Part shown: positions 9,065 through 17,800 of the stretch, piece after piece
Layout of the letters: each line of letters begins with the position of its first letter
Position numbering within the stretch: position 1 is the first letter of the stretch
NCBI RefSeq assembly: GCF_900107925.1
Contig: NZ_FNUJ01000002.1
Location: 620,001-684,000 of the forward strand
DNA from: Amycolatopsis pretoriensis
Lineage (GTDB): Bacteria > Actinomycetota > Actinomycetes > Mycobacteriales > Pseudonocardiaceae
Length of the DNA stretch: 64,000 bases
Reading direction: 5' to 3'
The notes under the pieces: generated by a model
What the model was told of the DNA's origin: nothing
Database searches by the model: none
What the model saw: only the letters and a program-made list of their open reading frames with translations
Program-made: the position numbers and the translations under genes

Positions 9065-9880
9065 GTGGTGCGCGAAGAATCAACTCTGGCCACGCTGGCG
9101 GATCCGGAACCCGCCGCGCCGGCGAGCGGCGGGCGGGCACACGTCGTGCTGCCCGCGTTCAACGAAGAAGCGTCGTTGCCGCCCCTGCTGCGGCGGCTCG
9201 CCGAAGTGGCGCGGACCGAGCGGATCACCGTCTGGGTCGTCGACGACGGGTCCGCCGACGCCACGGCGGCGGTGGCCGAGGCCGGGTGCGCCGGGCTCGA
9301 CGTGCGGGTCGTGCGCCACGCGGTGAACCTCGGGCTCGGCCGGGCGGTGCTCTCGGGTCTCCGGGCGGCGCTGGAGGAAGCCGGGCCCGACGACTCCGTC
9401 GTCGTGATGGACGCCGACGACACGCACGACCCGGTGCTGATCCGCGCGCTGCAGGCGGAAATCGCCGGCGGGGCGGACGTCGCGATCTGCTCGCGGTTCG
9501 TGCCCGGCGGCGACGACCGGACCGCCCCGCTCGGGCGCCGGCTGCTTTCGCGCGGCGCGGCGAAGCTGTTCCACCGGGCGCTCGACGTCGACGGTGTCCG
9601 CGACTTCACCAGCGGCTACCGGGCCTACCGCGTTTCCCTGCTGAGGCGGGCGTCCGCGCACTGGGGCGAGCGGCTCATCGAGGAGCAGGGGTTCGCCTGC
9701 ATGGTGGAACTGCTGCTCAAGCTCCGCCACTGCCGTCCGGTGATCACCGAGGTCCCGCTGGCCCTGCAGTACGACCGGAAGCGGGGGCCGAGCAAACTGA
9801 AGCTGCGCCGCACCATGGCGCAGTACCTGAAACTCCTCGCGCGCGACCGGCTGAGCCCGGCGCCCTTCCGGAAGCTGTGA
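9065..9880 (+). CDS. Glycosyltransferase family 2 (dolichol-phosphate-mannose-synthase-like)
   Basis: This 271-residue enzyme has a GT-A fold core: VVLPAFNEEASLPPLL, WVVDDGSADATAAV, and the metal-binding VVMDADDTHDP. No membrane helices are seen, so it is cytoplasmic. Enzymes of this type load polyprenyl phosphate or extend lipid-linked sugars. Two tandem GTG codons (9065 and 9068) could start; the second is better spaced from AAAGGAA. Its TGA overlaps the ATG of the flavoprotein (TGATG), suggesting the two act in one step series. Confidence 0.85.
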   Translation: MVREESTLATLADPEPAAPASGGRAHVVLPAFNEEASLPPLLRRLAEVARTERITVWVVDDGSADATAAVAEAGCAGLDVRVVRHAVNLGLGRAVLSGLRAALEEAGPDDSVVVMDADDTHDPVLIRALQAEIAGGADVAICSRFVPGGDDRTAPLGRRLLSRGAAKLFHRALDVDGVRDFTSGYRAYRVSLLRRASAHWGERLIEEQGFACMVELLLKLRHCRPVITEVPLALQYDRKRGPSKLKLRRTMAQYLKLLARDRLSPAPFRKL

Positions 9881-11217
9881 TGCCACCGGTGTCCGACTCG
9901 ACCACCGCCCCGCACGTCGCCGTGATCGGCGGCGGCATCTGCGGCCTCGCCGCCGCCCACCGCCTCGCCCACCGCGGCGTGCGGGTCACCCTGCTCGAAG
10001 CCGGCGACCAGCTCGGCGGCCTCGGGACCTTCTTCCGCCACGACGACCACTGGGTGGAGCGGTTCTACCACTGCGTCATGCCCACCGACGACGCCCTGCT
10101 CGGCCTGCTCGGCGAACTGGGCCTGCGGGACTCGGTCGGGTGGCGGGAAACCACGATGGGCATGGTCGTCGACGGGCGCCGGCACCCGTTCAACTCCGCG
10201 CTCGACCTGCTGCGGTTCTCCGCGCTGCGCCCGCACGACCGGGTGCGCTTCGGCGTGGTTTCGCTGCTGCTGCGGCGGTTGGGCCGGGGACGCGACCTCG
10301 ACCACCTGCGCACCGAGGACTGGCTGCGCGGGCTCTACGGCGACGTCGTGTGGGAACGGCTCTTCGCGCCGATGTTCGGCTCGAAGTTCGGCGCGGCCTT
10401 CGGCGACGTGCCCGCGCTGTACCTGTGGCAGCGGCTCGGCCGGGAGCGCAACGTCGCCACCCGCGGCTACCCGGCGGGCGGCTACAAGACGGTCATCGAC
10501 GCGCTGCGGGCGTCGATCGAGCGGGCCGGGGGCACCGTGCGGACGTCGGCTCCGGTCCGGCGGCTGCACAGCGCCGGTGACAGCGCGATCCTCACCCTGA
10601 CCGGTGGCGAGGTGCTCGGCGCGGACCATGTCGTGTCGACCTTGCCGCTTCCCCTGCTGCGGCGCATTTCCGACGAAGCCCTCGTCGCCCGGCTCCCCCG
10701 CACCGACCTGCCCTACCAGGGTGTCGTGACCGGCGTGTTCTTCCTGCGCCGGGCGATCACCGAGCACTACTGGACGCCGGTGCTGCACTCGGGCACCGAG
10801 TTCGACGGCGTCGTCGCGATGTCCGAGCTCGCCGGGACCGAAGCCAACGGCGGCCACCACCTCGTCTACGTCATGCGCTACACCGACCGCGACTCGCAGC
10901 TGTACCTCGACGACGACGCCGCGATCGCCGCGCGGTGGGCGGCCCAGCTCCGGGGGCTGTACCCGGAGCTCGGGCCGGACGACATCGCGCGGGTGCGGGT
11001 GTTCAAGGCGCCGTTCGTGGAACCGGTGTACCCGCTGGGTTACCTTTCCCAGCGGCCCGCAGTGGCGGTCGAGGACACGAACCTGCTCCTGGCCACGACC
11101 GCGCACGTCTACCCGGAAGTGACGAGCTGGAACTCGAGCGTCGCGCTCGCGAACGACGTCACCGACCGGATCCCGGCCGGCCGCGATCAGCCCGCGATCG
11201 CGGAACCGGCCCGGTGA
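9880..11217 (+). CDS. NAD(P)/FAD-dependent amine-oxidase-like flavoprotein
   Basis: This 445-residue protein has a Rossmann dinucleotide motif VAVIGGGICGLAAAHRLA at about residue 12, a second-domain pattern FYHCVMPTDDALLGLLGELG, and a C-terminal FAD loop ending in VALANDV. It belongs to the protoporphyrinogen oxidase/UDP-galactopyranose mutase-like superfamily. Coupling to a GT2 gene is common in polysaccharide and lipid-glycan clusters. The substrate may be a sugar nucleotide or lipid-linked sugar, but this is inference. Its last 31 nt overlap the convergent epimerase gene. Confidence 0.75.
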   Translation: MPPVSDSTTAPHVAVIGGGICGLAAAHRLAHRGVRVTLLEAGDQLGGLGTFFRHDDHWVERFYHCVMPTDDALLGLLGELGLRDSVGWRETTMGMVVDGRRHPFNSALDLLRFSALRPHDRVRFGVVSLLLRRLGRGRDLDHLRTEDWLRGLYGDVVWERLFAPMFGSKFGAAFGDVPALYLWQRLGRERNVATRGYPAGGYKTVIDALRASIERAGGTVRTSAPVRRLHSAGDSAILTLTGGEVLGADHVVSTLPLPLLRRISDEALVARLPRTDLPYQGVVTGVFFLRRAITEHYWTPVLHSGTEFDGVVAMSELAGTEANGGHHLVYVMRYTDRDSQLYLDDDAAIAARWAAQLRGLYPELGPDDIARVRVFKAPFVEPVYPLGYLSQRPAVAVEDTNLLLATTAHVYPEVTSWNSSVALANDVTDRIPAGRDQPAIAEPAR

Positions 11218-12359
11218 ACGAGCGCCGAGCCGAGCGCGGCCACGATCCGCGCCGAGGCCGACCCGTCACCGTAGGGCGACGGCAGGCACCGGAGCCGCTC
11301 GCGGTGGCCGGCCACGTCGTCCAGCCACCGCGCGGTTTCCTCGCCGATCCGCGGCCCGGCGGGGACGCGCACGCCGAACGTCCCCGCGATCTCGGGCCGC
11401 TCGGTGCTGCGCCGCACGACGACCACCGGTCGCTTGAGGACACTCGCTTCTTCTTGGATACCCCCGGAATCGGAGACGAGCACGGCGGCTTCCGCGGCGA
11501 GCGCGAGGAACGCCGGGTACGCCTGGGGTTCCAGCACGACGAGCGGCGCCAGCAGCCCGCGCAGCCCGAACCGGTCGATGCTCTTGGCCGTGCGGGGGTG
11601 CAGCGGGAACACGACGGGGACCGGCAGCCGGCCCAGCTCGCCGAGGACGACCGCCAGCCGCGCCCGGTCGTCGACGTTCTCCGGCCGGTGGACGGTGGCC
11701 AGCACGTACCGGTCGCGCGTCAGCCCGTGCGCGGCGAGGACGTCCGCGCGGTCCCCGGCCGGCGGCAGCGCGGTTTCCAGCGCCTCCACGACGGTGTTGC
11801 CGGTGACGGCGATTCGTTCCGCGGGCACGTTTTCGGCGAGCAGGTTGCTCCGGTTGAGCTCGGTCGGCGCGCAGCAGAGGTCGGCCAGGTGGTCGATCAG
11901 GACCCGGTTGTGCTCTTCCGGCATCGCCCGGTCGTGGCTGCGCAGCCCGGCTTCGACGTGCACCAGCGGGAGGCCGTGCGCGTTGGCCGCCAGCGCGCCG
12001 GCGAGTGCGGACGTCGTGTCGCCCTGCACGAGCACGACCCGGCCCGGGTGGGTGGCGAGGACTTCGTCGACCGCGCTGATCGTCCGGCCCAGCTGGTCAC
12101 CGCGGCGGCCGCCGCCGACCCCGAGCTCGAGGAATCGGTCCGACGGCGGGAGGTCCGCCCGGATGCGGGAGTAGAGCGGCCCGTCGTAGTGCTGTCCCGT
12201 GTAGACGATCGAGCACTCGTCGCCGAACAGGCGCATCAGCGGCGCCAGCTTGATGAGTTCGGGGCGGGTCCCGCAGACCAGGGTCGCGCCCCCGACGGCC
12301 GCGAGGACCACCTCGGGAGAACTCTCGGCGGTGGCCCGGAAATCGGCGGTGGTCGGCAT
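11187..12359 (-). CDS. wecB: UDP-N-acetylglucosamine 2-epimerase (non-hydrolysing)
   Basis: This 390-residue cytoplasmic enzyme interconverts UDP-GlcNAc and UDP-ManNAc. Visible family signatures are GTRPELIKLAPLMR, YTGQHYDG, VLVQGDTTSALAGALAA, VHVEAGLRSHDRAMPEEHNR, TVHRPENVDD, FPLHPRTAKSI and SDSGGIQEEASVL. ManNAc is a frequent component of bacterial exopolysaccharide, which fits the neighbourhood. The ATG at 12359 is preceded by AAAGGAA. Note VVRRSTERPE where VLR.TERPE is usual. It ends inside the convergent flavoprotein gene (31-nt overlap). Confidence 0.93.
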   Translation of the reverse strand: MPTTADFRATAESSPEVVLAAVGGATLVCGTRPELIKLAPLMRLFGDECSIVYTGQHYDGPLYSRIRADLPPSDRFLELGVGGGRRGDQLGRTISAVDEVLATHPGRVVLVQGDTTSALAGALAANAHGLPLVHVEAGLRSHDRAMPEEHNRVLIDHLADLCCAPTELNRSNLLAENVPAERIAVTGNTVVEALETALPPAGDRADVLAAHGLTRDRYVLATVHRPENVDDRARLAVVLGELGRLPVPVVFPLHPRTAKSIDRFGLRGLLAPLVVLEPQAYPAFLALAAEAAVLVSDSGGIQEEASVLKRPVVVVRRSTERPEIAGTFGVRVPAGPRIGEETARWLDDVAGHRERLRCLPSPYGDGSASARIVAALGSALVHRAGSAIAG

Positions 12360-12479
12360 GCGTTTCCTTTTCTCCGGCGACGGTTCGCCCGCACGCTACT
12401 GATTCGCCGTCCACAAGCGACCCGGCTCAGCCCATCGTGTGACGCGGGCGAGCCACGACCCCGAGGAGCGTGAACCCCG

Positions 12480-13421
12480 ATGTCCAAGAAGTACGCGGCT
12501 CTGGTACTGGCGGCGATCCTCGCCGTGACCCCGGCGTCCGCACCGCGCGCCGACGCGGCCCCCGATCTCCTGCTCCCCGACCTCCGTCAGGTCCCGCCGG
12601 GGTGCACCGGCGGCTACTCGGCCGACCTCGCGCTCTGCGGGGCCTGGGACGTCTGCCCGGTGATCGACCCCGCGGCCCCCAACGGCCGCTGCGTCCCGGC
12701 CGGTGTCGCGAAGGCCGTCCGGCTGCGCTTCACCAGTTCCGAGGAGAACGTCGGTGACGGGCCACTGCTGCTGTACGGGCGCCGGGACAACGCCAAGCAG
12801 GAGAAGATGACGGTGCGCCAGGCATTGCGCAACGGCGGCGACGGCTCGATCCCCGGTGACTACGGTGCCGCGCAACGCGCCACCCGCGGGTACACCTACT
12901 ACGAACCCGCGCTCGCCCACCAGCACTGGCACCTGATGAACTTCGAGAACTTCGCGCTGGTTTCCCCGCAGGGCCGCACGATCGTCACCGACCGGAAGAA
13001 CGGCTTCTGCCTCGGCGACCGCTACCCCGTGGCCGACGCGGGCGGCCTCGCCCACGTGCCGGGCGCGAGCGGCGCCGACGCCGAGCTCGCGGAACGCCTG
13101 CGCGCCAACAACTGCCGCCACCACGAACCGGCGGCGCTCGACGTGCTCGAGGGCATTTCGGTCGGCTCCGGCGACGACTACAAGCTCGACGTCGACTTCC
13201 AGTGGCTGGACATCACCCGCGTGCCGGCGGGGAAGTACGACCTGGTCAACACCGTGAACAGCGACCGGACGCTGGCGGAGACGAACTACCGCAACAACTC
13301 CTCGTCGGTGGCCGTGTCGATCGAGTGGCCGCGGGGGTTGCCGGGCGTGGACCAGGTCATCCCGGAAGCGCCGGTGGTGCGATTCCTGCGCAGCTGCCCC
13401 GGCCGGCCGCAATGCGCGTGA
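12480..13421 (+). CDS. Secreted lysyl oxidase family protein
   Basis: This 313-residue protein has a Sec signal peptide with cleavage near residue 27 (APRADAA). The copper-site pattern HQHWHLMNFENFAL at about residue 143 and the C-terminal NSDRTLAETNYRNNSS segment are lysyl-oxidase family hallmarks. Eukaryotic members oxidise peptidyl lysine. Bacterial members are extracellular and their substrates are mostly unknown. Several Cys residues suggest disulfides. GAGGAG lies 10-15 nt upstream of the ATG. It is divergent from wecB across 120 bp. Enzymatic function is inferred from family only. Confidence 0.82.
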   Translation: MSKKYAALVLAAILAVTPASAPRADAAPDLLLPDLRQVPPGCTGGYSADLALCGAWDVCPVIDPAAPNGRCVPAGVAKAVRLRFTSSEENVGDGPLLLYGRRDNAKQEKMTVRQALRNGGDGSIPGDYGAAQRATRGYTYYEPALAHQHWHLMNFENFALVSPQGRTIVTDRKNGFCLGDRYPVADAGGLAHVPGASGADAELAERLRANNCRHHEPAALDVLEGISVGSGDDYKLDVDFQWLDITRVPAGKYDLVNTVNSDRTLAETNYRNNSSSVAVSIEWPRGLPGVDQVIPEAPVVRFLRSCPGRPQCA

Positions 13422-13683
13422 TCGCCGGCGGAGATGTCGCCGCTCACGCGGCTTCCGCGCCGGGTCCTCCGGCGCCCCGGCGAGCGAAACGATCTCGACC
13501 GGGGCGTGGTCCGAAGCGTCGATCGACCAGGCGAGGAGGGGCGCAGCGGGCGCCGACGGTGGCTGGTGGGGCTCCAGTGGGTGTCACCCGAGCCGGTGCC
13601 ATGGGCCGCGGATCCGTTCGCCGGCGCCGATCACGGGGCAACCCCCGGACGGCAAGATCCGCCTCCACGACAGGAGAACCGCC

Positions 13684-13881
13684 ATGCGACGCATCACCGC
13701 CACCCTCGGCGCCTTGGCTTTGACGACCGGAGTCCTCCTCGGGGCGACCGGGCCGGCTTCCGCGCAGGCGGAACCCACCCCGGGCGTGCGGTGCGTGGGC
13801 AGTTCACTGGCGATGTGGGCCACCAACGCGCTCTGCGTGGTCGACCGCCAATACCCGCTCTACATCATCCCGGTCAGCTGA
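13684..13881 (+). CDS. Small secreted two-cysteine peptide, unknown function
   Basis: The 65-residue product has a clear signal peptide (MRRITATLGALALTTG, AxA-like cleavage near PASAQA at 29). The mature chain is about 37-39 residues with two cysteines (positions about 38 and 53) and a hydrophobic C terminus (YPLYIIPVS). CAGGAGAACC just before the ATG is a good ribosome-binding site. I do not recognise the family. It could be a cell-surface or signalling peptide. A 262-bp non-coding stretch lies upstream and the next gene converges on it. Confidence 0.6.
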   Translation: MRRITATLGALALTTGVLLGATGPASAQAEPTPGVRCVGSSLAMWATNALCVVDRQYPLYIIPVS

Positions 13882-13896
13882 CCCCGGCTTCGTTCG

Positions 13897-14640
13897 TCAG
13901 ATCTCCGGCGGCGCCTGCAGGTCGTGGGCGCGGAACAGGACCGCGTGCTCGACACCCATGGCCTTGCCGCTCATCGCGGCGAACTGCGGGATGAACTCCG
14001 CGGGAGCGGGGTGGTCCGGCAGCGCGGCCAGGTACGCGGCGTGCGCTTCGAGCGAGGCGACCCCGCGGCGCAGCGGCTCACCGGTGACGTCGACGCCGTG
14101 GGTCGCGTCGGTCATGCCCGAGGTGAGGTACCAGCGCGCGGAGTGCGGCTCGAGACCCTCGTCGTCGACCTGCTCCGGGAACACCCACCGGTTGCCGGCG
14201 TCGCGGATGGCGTCGAGCGTCGCGAGCCCGGCCGCGCGGTGGTCGGCCTGGTCGAAGCCGTAGGGCGTCTCGACCTCGAACGCGCTGCCGAACACGACGT
14301 CGGGCTTGAAGCGGCGGATCTCCCGGCAGATGTCCCGCCGCAGGTCCAGGCCGTGGACGAGCACCCCGTCCGGGTGCTCGAGCACGGTCAGGTGCGCGAC
14401 GCCGACGGCGTCGCAGGCGGCCCGCTGCTCGGCGACCCGCAGCCGGGCCGTCTCCTCGGGCGGGTTCGGCATGCCGGCCTCGCCGCGGGTGAGCAGCAGG
14501 TAGCCGACCTCGATGCCGCGCGCGGTCCACCGGGCGACGGCCGCGGACGTGCCGTACTCCATGTCGTCCGGGTGCGCGACGACGCAGAGCACGCGGCGGA
14601 AGGACTCCTCGGGGAGCGCAGGCAACGTCATGCCCGCCAT
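13897..14640 (-). CDS. PIG-L / LmbE-family deacetylase
   Basis: The protein has 247 residues from the ATG at 14640, or 244 from 14631, which is better spaced from GGGGCAGG. The zinc-binding motif VVAHPDDMEYG appears near residue 20 and the distal AHAAYLAAL/H segment near 205. The family hydrolyses N-acetyl groups of GlcNAc-type substrates, as in mycothiol biosynthesis (MshB), mycothiol conjugate amidase (Mca) or antibiotic tailoring. I cannot choose among these. It is cytoplasmic with no signal peptide, and divergent from the Rhs gene. Confidence 0.85.
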   Translation of the reverse strand: MAGMTLPALPEESFRRVLCVVAHPDDMEYGTSAAVARWTARGIEVGYLLLTRGEAGMPNPPEETARLRVAEQRAACDAVGVAHLTVLEHPDGVLVHGLDLRRDICREIRRFKPDVVFGSAFEVETPYGFDQADHRAAGLATLDAIRDAGNRWVFPEQVDDEGLEPHSARWYLTSGMTDATHGVDVTGEPLRRGVASLEAHAAYLAALPDHPAPAEFIPQFAAMSGKAMGVEHAVLFRAHDLQAPPEI

Positions 14641-14810
14641 CCTGCCCCGTCCGGCGGCCGCCGTCTTCCGGTCGACCCGATCGGCGGTTGCATCTGTGGT
14701 CCCTCCTTGTTGCCCGTTGGGGCAAGGTTGCCACGGGCGGACGTGCGGTTCGCTAGTGTCGGTCACTTCGACGACGTGTTCGTGAACTCTGCGGCAGGGG
14801 GCCCCGCGCG

Positions 14811-17800
14811 GTGAGTAATCCGCTGGTTGCGCCGGTGAAGGATTCGACGACGGCCTACTCGGGTGTGTCGTTGCTGGAGTCGGCGGCGGACCTGAAGTCG
14901 GCGATCGAAAGCGGCGACTGGGCGTCCGTGGCGATGGGCGCGGTGGGGACCGCGCTCGACGCGTTGTCGATGGCCATGGACCCGTTCGGTGCCATCCTCG
15001 CCGCCGGGGTCGGGTGGCTGATCGAGCACGTCGGCCCGCTGAAGGAAGCCCTCAACGCGCTCACCGGCAACGCCGACGAGATCGCCGCGCAGTCGGAGAC
15101 CTGGACGAACGTCGCCAAAGAGCTGGGCAGCGTCGGGGAAGACCTGACCGGGATGGTCAAAGCGGACACCACGTCGTGGACGGGGAACGCCGGGGACACC
15201 TACCGCCAGCGCGCGCAGGACACCGTCACGCTGCTGGAAACCGCGCAGAAGGGCTGCGAAGGCGCGTCGAGCGGGGTGAAGACCGCGGGCGAGGTCGTCG
15301 CGGCGGTCCGCGCCCTGGTGCGCGACATCATCGCCGAACTCGTCGGTCACCTGATTTCCTGGGCGCTGCAGGTGGTGTTCACCCTCGGCATCGGCCTGAC
15401 CTGGGTCGTCCCGCAGGTGGTCGGGGCCGTGGCGAAGACCGCGTCGAAGCTCGCGGATCTGATGAAGCGCTTGGTCACGGCGCTCAAAGCGCTGATCCCG
15501 CTGCTGAAGCGCGCCGGTGACCTGTTCGGCGATGCGGCGAAGGCGCTGAAGAACATCAAGCCGGGCAAGGCCGCTCCGACGCCGAAGCACGCCGACATCA
15601 ACGGCAGCCCCAAGGGCCTCGACGGGCCCAAGGGCAAGGGCGGCGACTCCACCAGCACCACCGGGGACCACAGCGGGGGTTCCCCGAACGGCCACAAGAA
15701 CGATCCTCCCGGCAGCACCGGAGACAAGGGCAACGGCTCGCCGGGCAACGGCGACTCCACCGGCCCCGCCGGCGCGCCCAACAAGGGCCCGGACAACTCG
15801 GGTCGGGGCGGCAACGGGTCGCGGGGCAACCCCGACGACACCAAGCCGCAGGGGATCCGCGGCCAGGGCGAGAACAACCGCTCGCTCGGCAACGAGGTCT
15901 GCGTGACCGACCCGGTCGCCGTCTCGACCGGGCAGATGGTGATGGAAGAGGTCGACGCCAGTCTTCTCGGCGTGCTCCCCCTGGTGTTCCGGCGGACACA
16001 CTTCTCCGGTTACCGGGCCGGGCTCTTCCTCGGCGGCAGCTGGGTGTCCACTGTGGACCAGCGGATCGAGGCCGACGAGCTCGGCGTCAGCTTCGCCGCC
16101 GAAGACGGCACCCTGCTGCGCTACCCGAGGCCGGGCACGGACGACTGGGTCGTCGCCGAGAGCGGCCCGCTGCGCCCGTTGAAGCGCGCGCCGGACGGCG
16201 GCTACCTCGTCGACGACCAGGAGCTGGGCCGGCTGCTCTACTTCGCGCCGGGCGCGGGCCGGGCGTTGCTCACCTCGGTGACCGACCGCAACGACAACGC
16301 CTTCGAAATCGTGCGCGCCGAAGACGGCCGGCCGCTGGAGATCCGGCACACCGCCGGGCACCGCGTCCGCTTCGAAACCGTCGGCGGGCTGATCACCGCG
16401 CTGTTCGCGGTCACCGGCGACGGCGAAGTCGAGTTGGTGCGCTACGGGTACGACCGCCGGAACCTCGTCACGGTCACGAATCCGTCGGGGCAGCCGATGA
16501 CCTACACCTACGACCGCGCGGGGCGCATCGTGGGCTGGACCGACCGCAACGACGAATGGTTCCGCTACCACTACGACCACGCCGGCCGCGTCGTCCGCAC
16601 CGAAGGCTCGGGCGGCTTCCTGGACTGCGTGCTCGAGTACGACCCGGACAACCGCGTCACCCGGACCACCGACGCACTCGGTCACACCTCCGAGTTCCAC
16701 TACAACGAAGCCGGCCAGGTGGTCCGCGAGGTCGACCCGCTCGGGCGGGTGACGCTCTCGGAGTGGGACGCCCGCGACAACCTGCTGAGCTCGACCGACC
16801 CGCTGGGGCGCACCACGCGCTACCGCTACGACGAGCTCGGCAACCTCCTCGCCCAGATCCGCCCGGACGGCGCCGAACGCACCTGGGAGCGCGCCGCGGA
16901 CGGGCGCTCGCTGGTGCGGCACGACGCCCCCGGCGTCGCGACGCGCAACGAGTTCGACGAGCGCGGCAACCTCGTCACGGTCGTGGCCCCGGACGGCGCG
17001 ATCACCAGGTACCAGCACGACGAGCGGGGTGTCGTCGTCGCGGTCACGGACGCGACCGGGGCCACGGCCACCGTCGTCAACGACGCGGCCGGCCTGCCGG
17101 TCGAGGTGACCGACCAGCGCGGCGTCGTCACCCGGTACGAACGCGACGAGTTCGGGCGGATCGTCGCGATCGCCGACGCCGCCGGCGGGGTGGAGCGCGT
17201 CGCCTACTCCGTCGACGGGAACCTCGTCCGGCACCAGGACGCCGACGGCAACGAGAACCGGTGGGTGCTCGACGGCGAGGGCAACGACCGGGTGCACACC
17301 GGTGCGTCCGGCGGCGTCACCCGGTACGAATACGGCGGCTTCGACCAGGTCACGGCGCAGATCCTCGCGACCGGCGACCGGATCTCGGTCACCTACGACG
17401 GCGAGCTGCGGATCGCGACGGTGACCAACCAGCAGGGCCGGGTGTGGCGCTACGAACGGGACGCGACCGGGAACGTGGTCCGCGAAACCGACTTCGCCGG
17501 CGGCGTGACGACTCTCGGCTACGACGCGGCCGGACAGCTCGTCGAACGCGTCCGCCCGGACGGGCAGCGCACGACGTTCCGCTACGACCTGGCCGGCCAC
17601 CTGGTCGAGCAGAACGACGGGAACCGCACCACGCGCTTCGAGGTCAGCGCCACCGGGCAGCTGATGTCGGCCGACGACGGCACCACGCGGATCAGCTACG
17701 AGCGCGACGCGGTGGGCCGCGTCCTCGCCGAGACGGTCAACGGCCGCACGGTGCGCTCCGCCTACGACGCCGAGGGCCGCCGGGTCAGCCGGCTCACCCC

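Noticed and set aside
10935..12473. A 512-codon plus-strand frame over wecB
   Set aside because: The opposite strand encodes an unmistakable UDP-GlcNAc 2-epimerase; this frame is its shadow.
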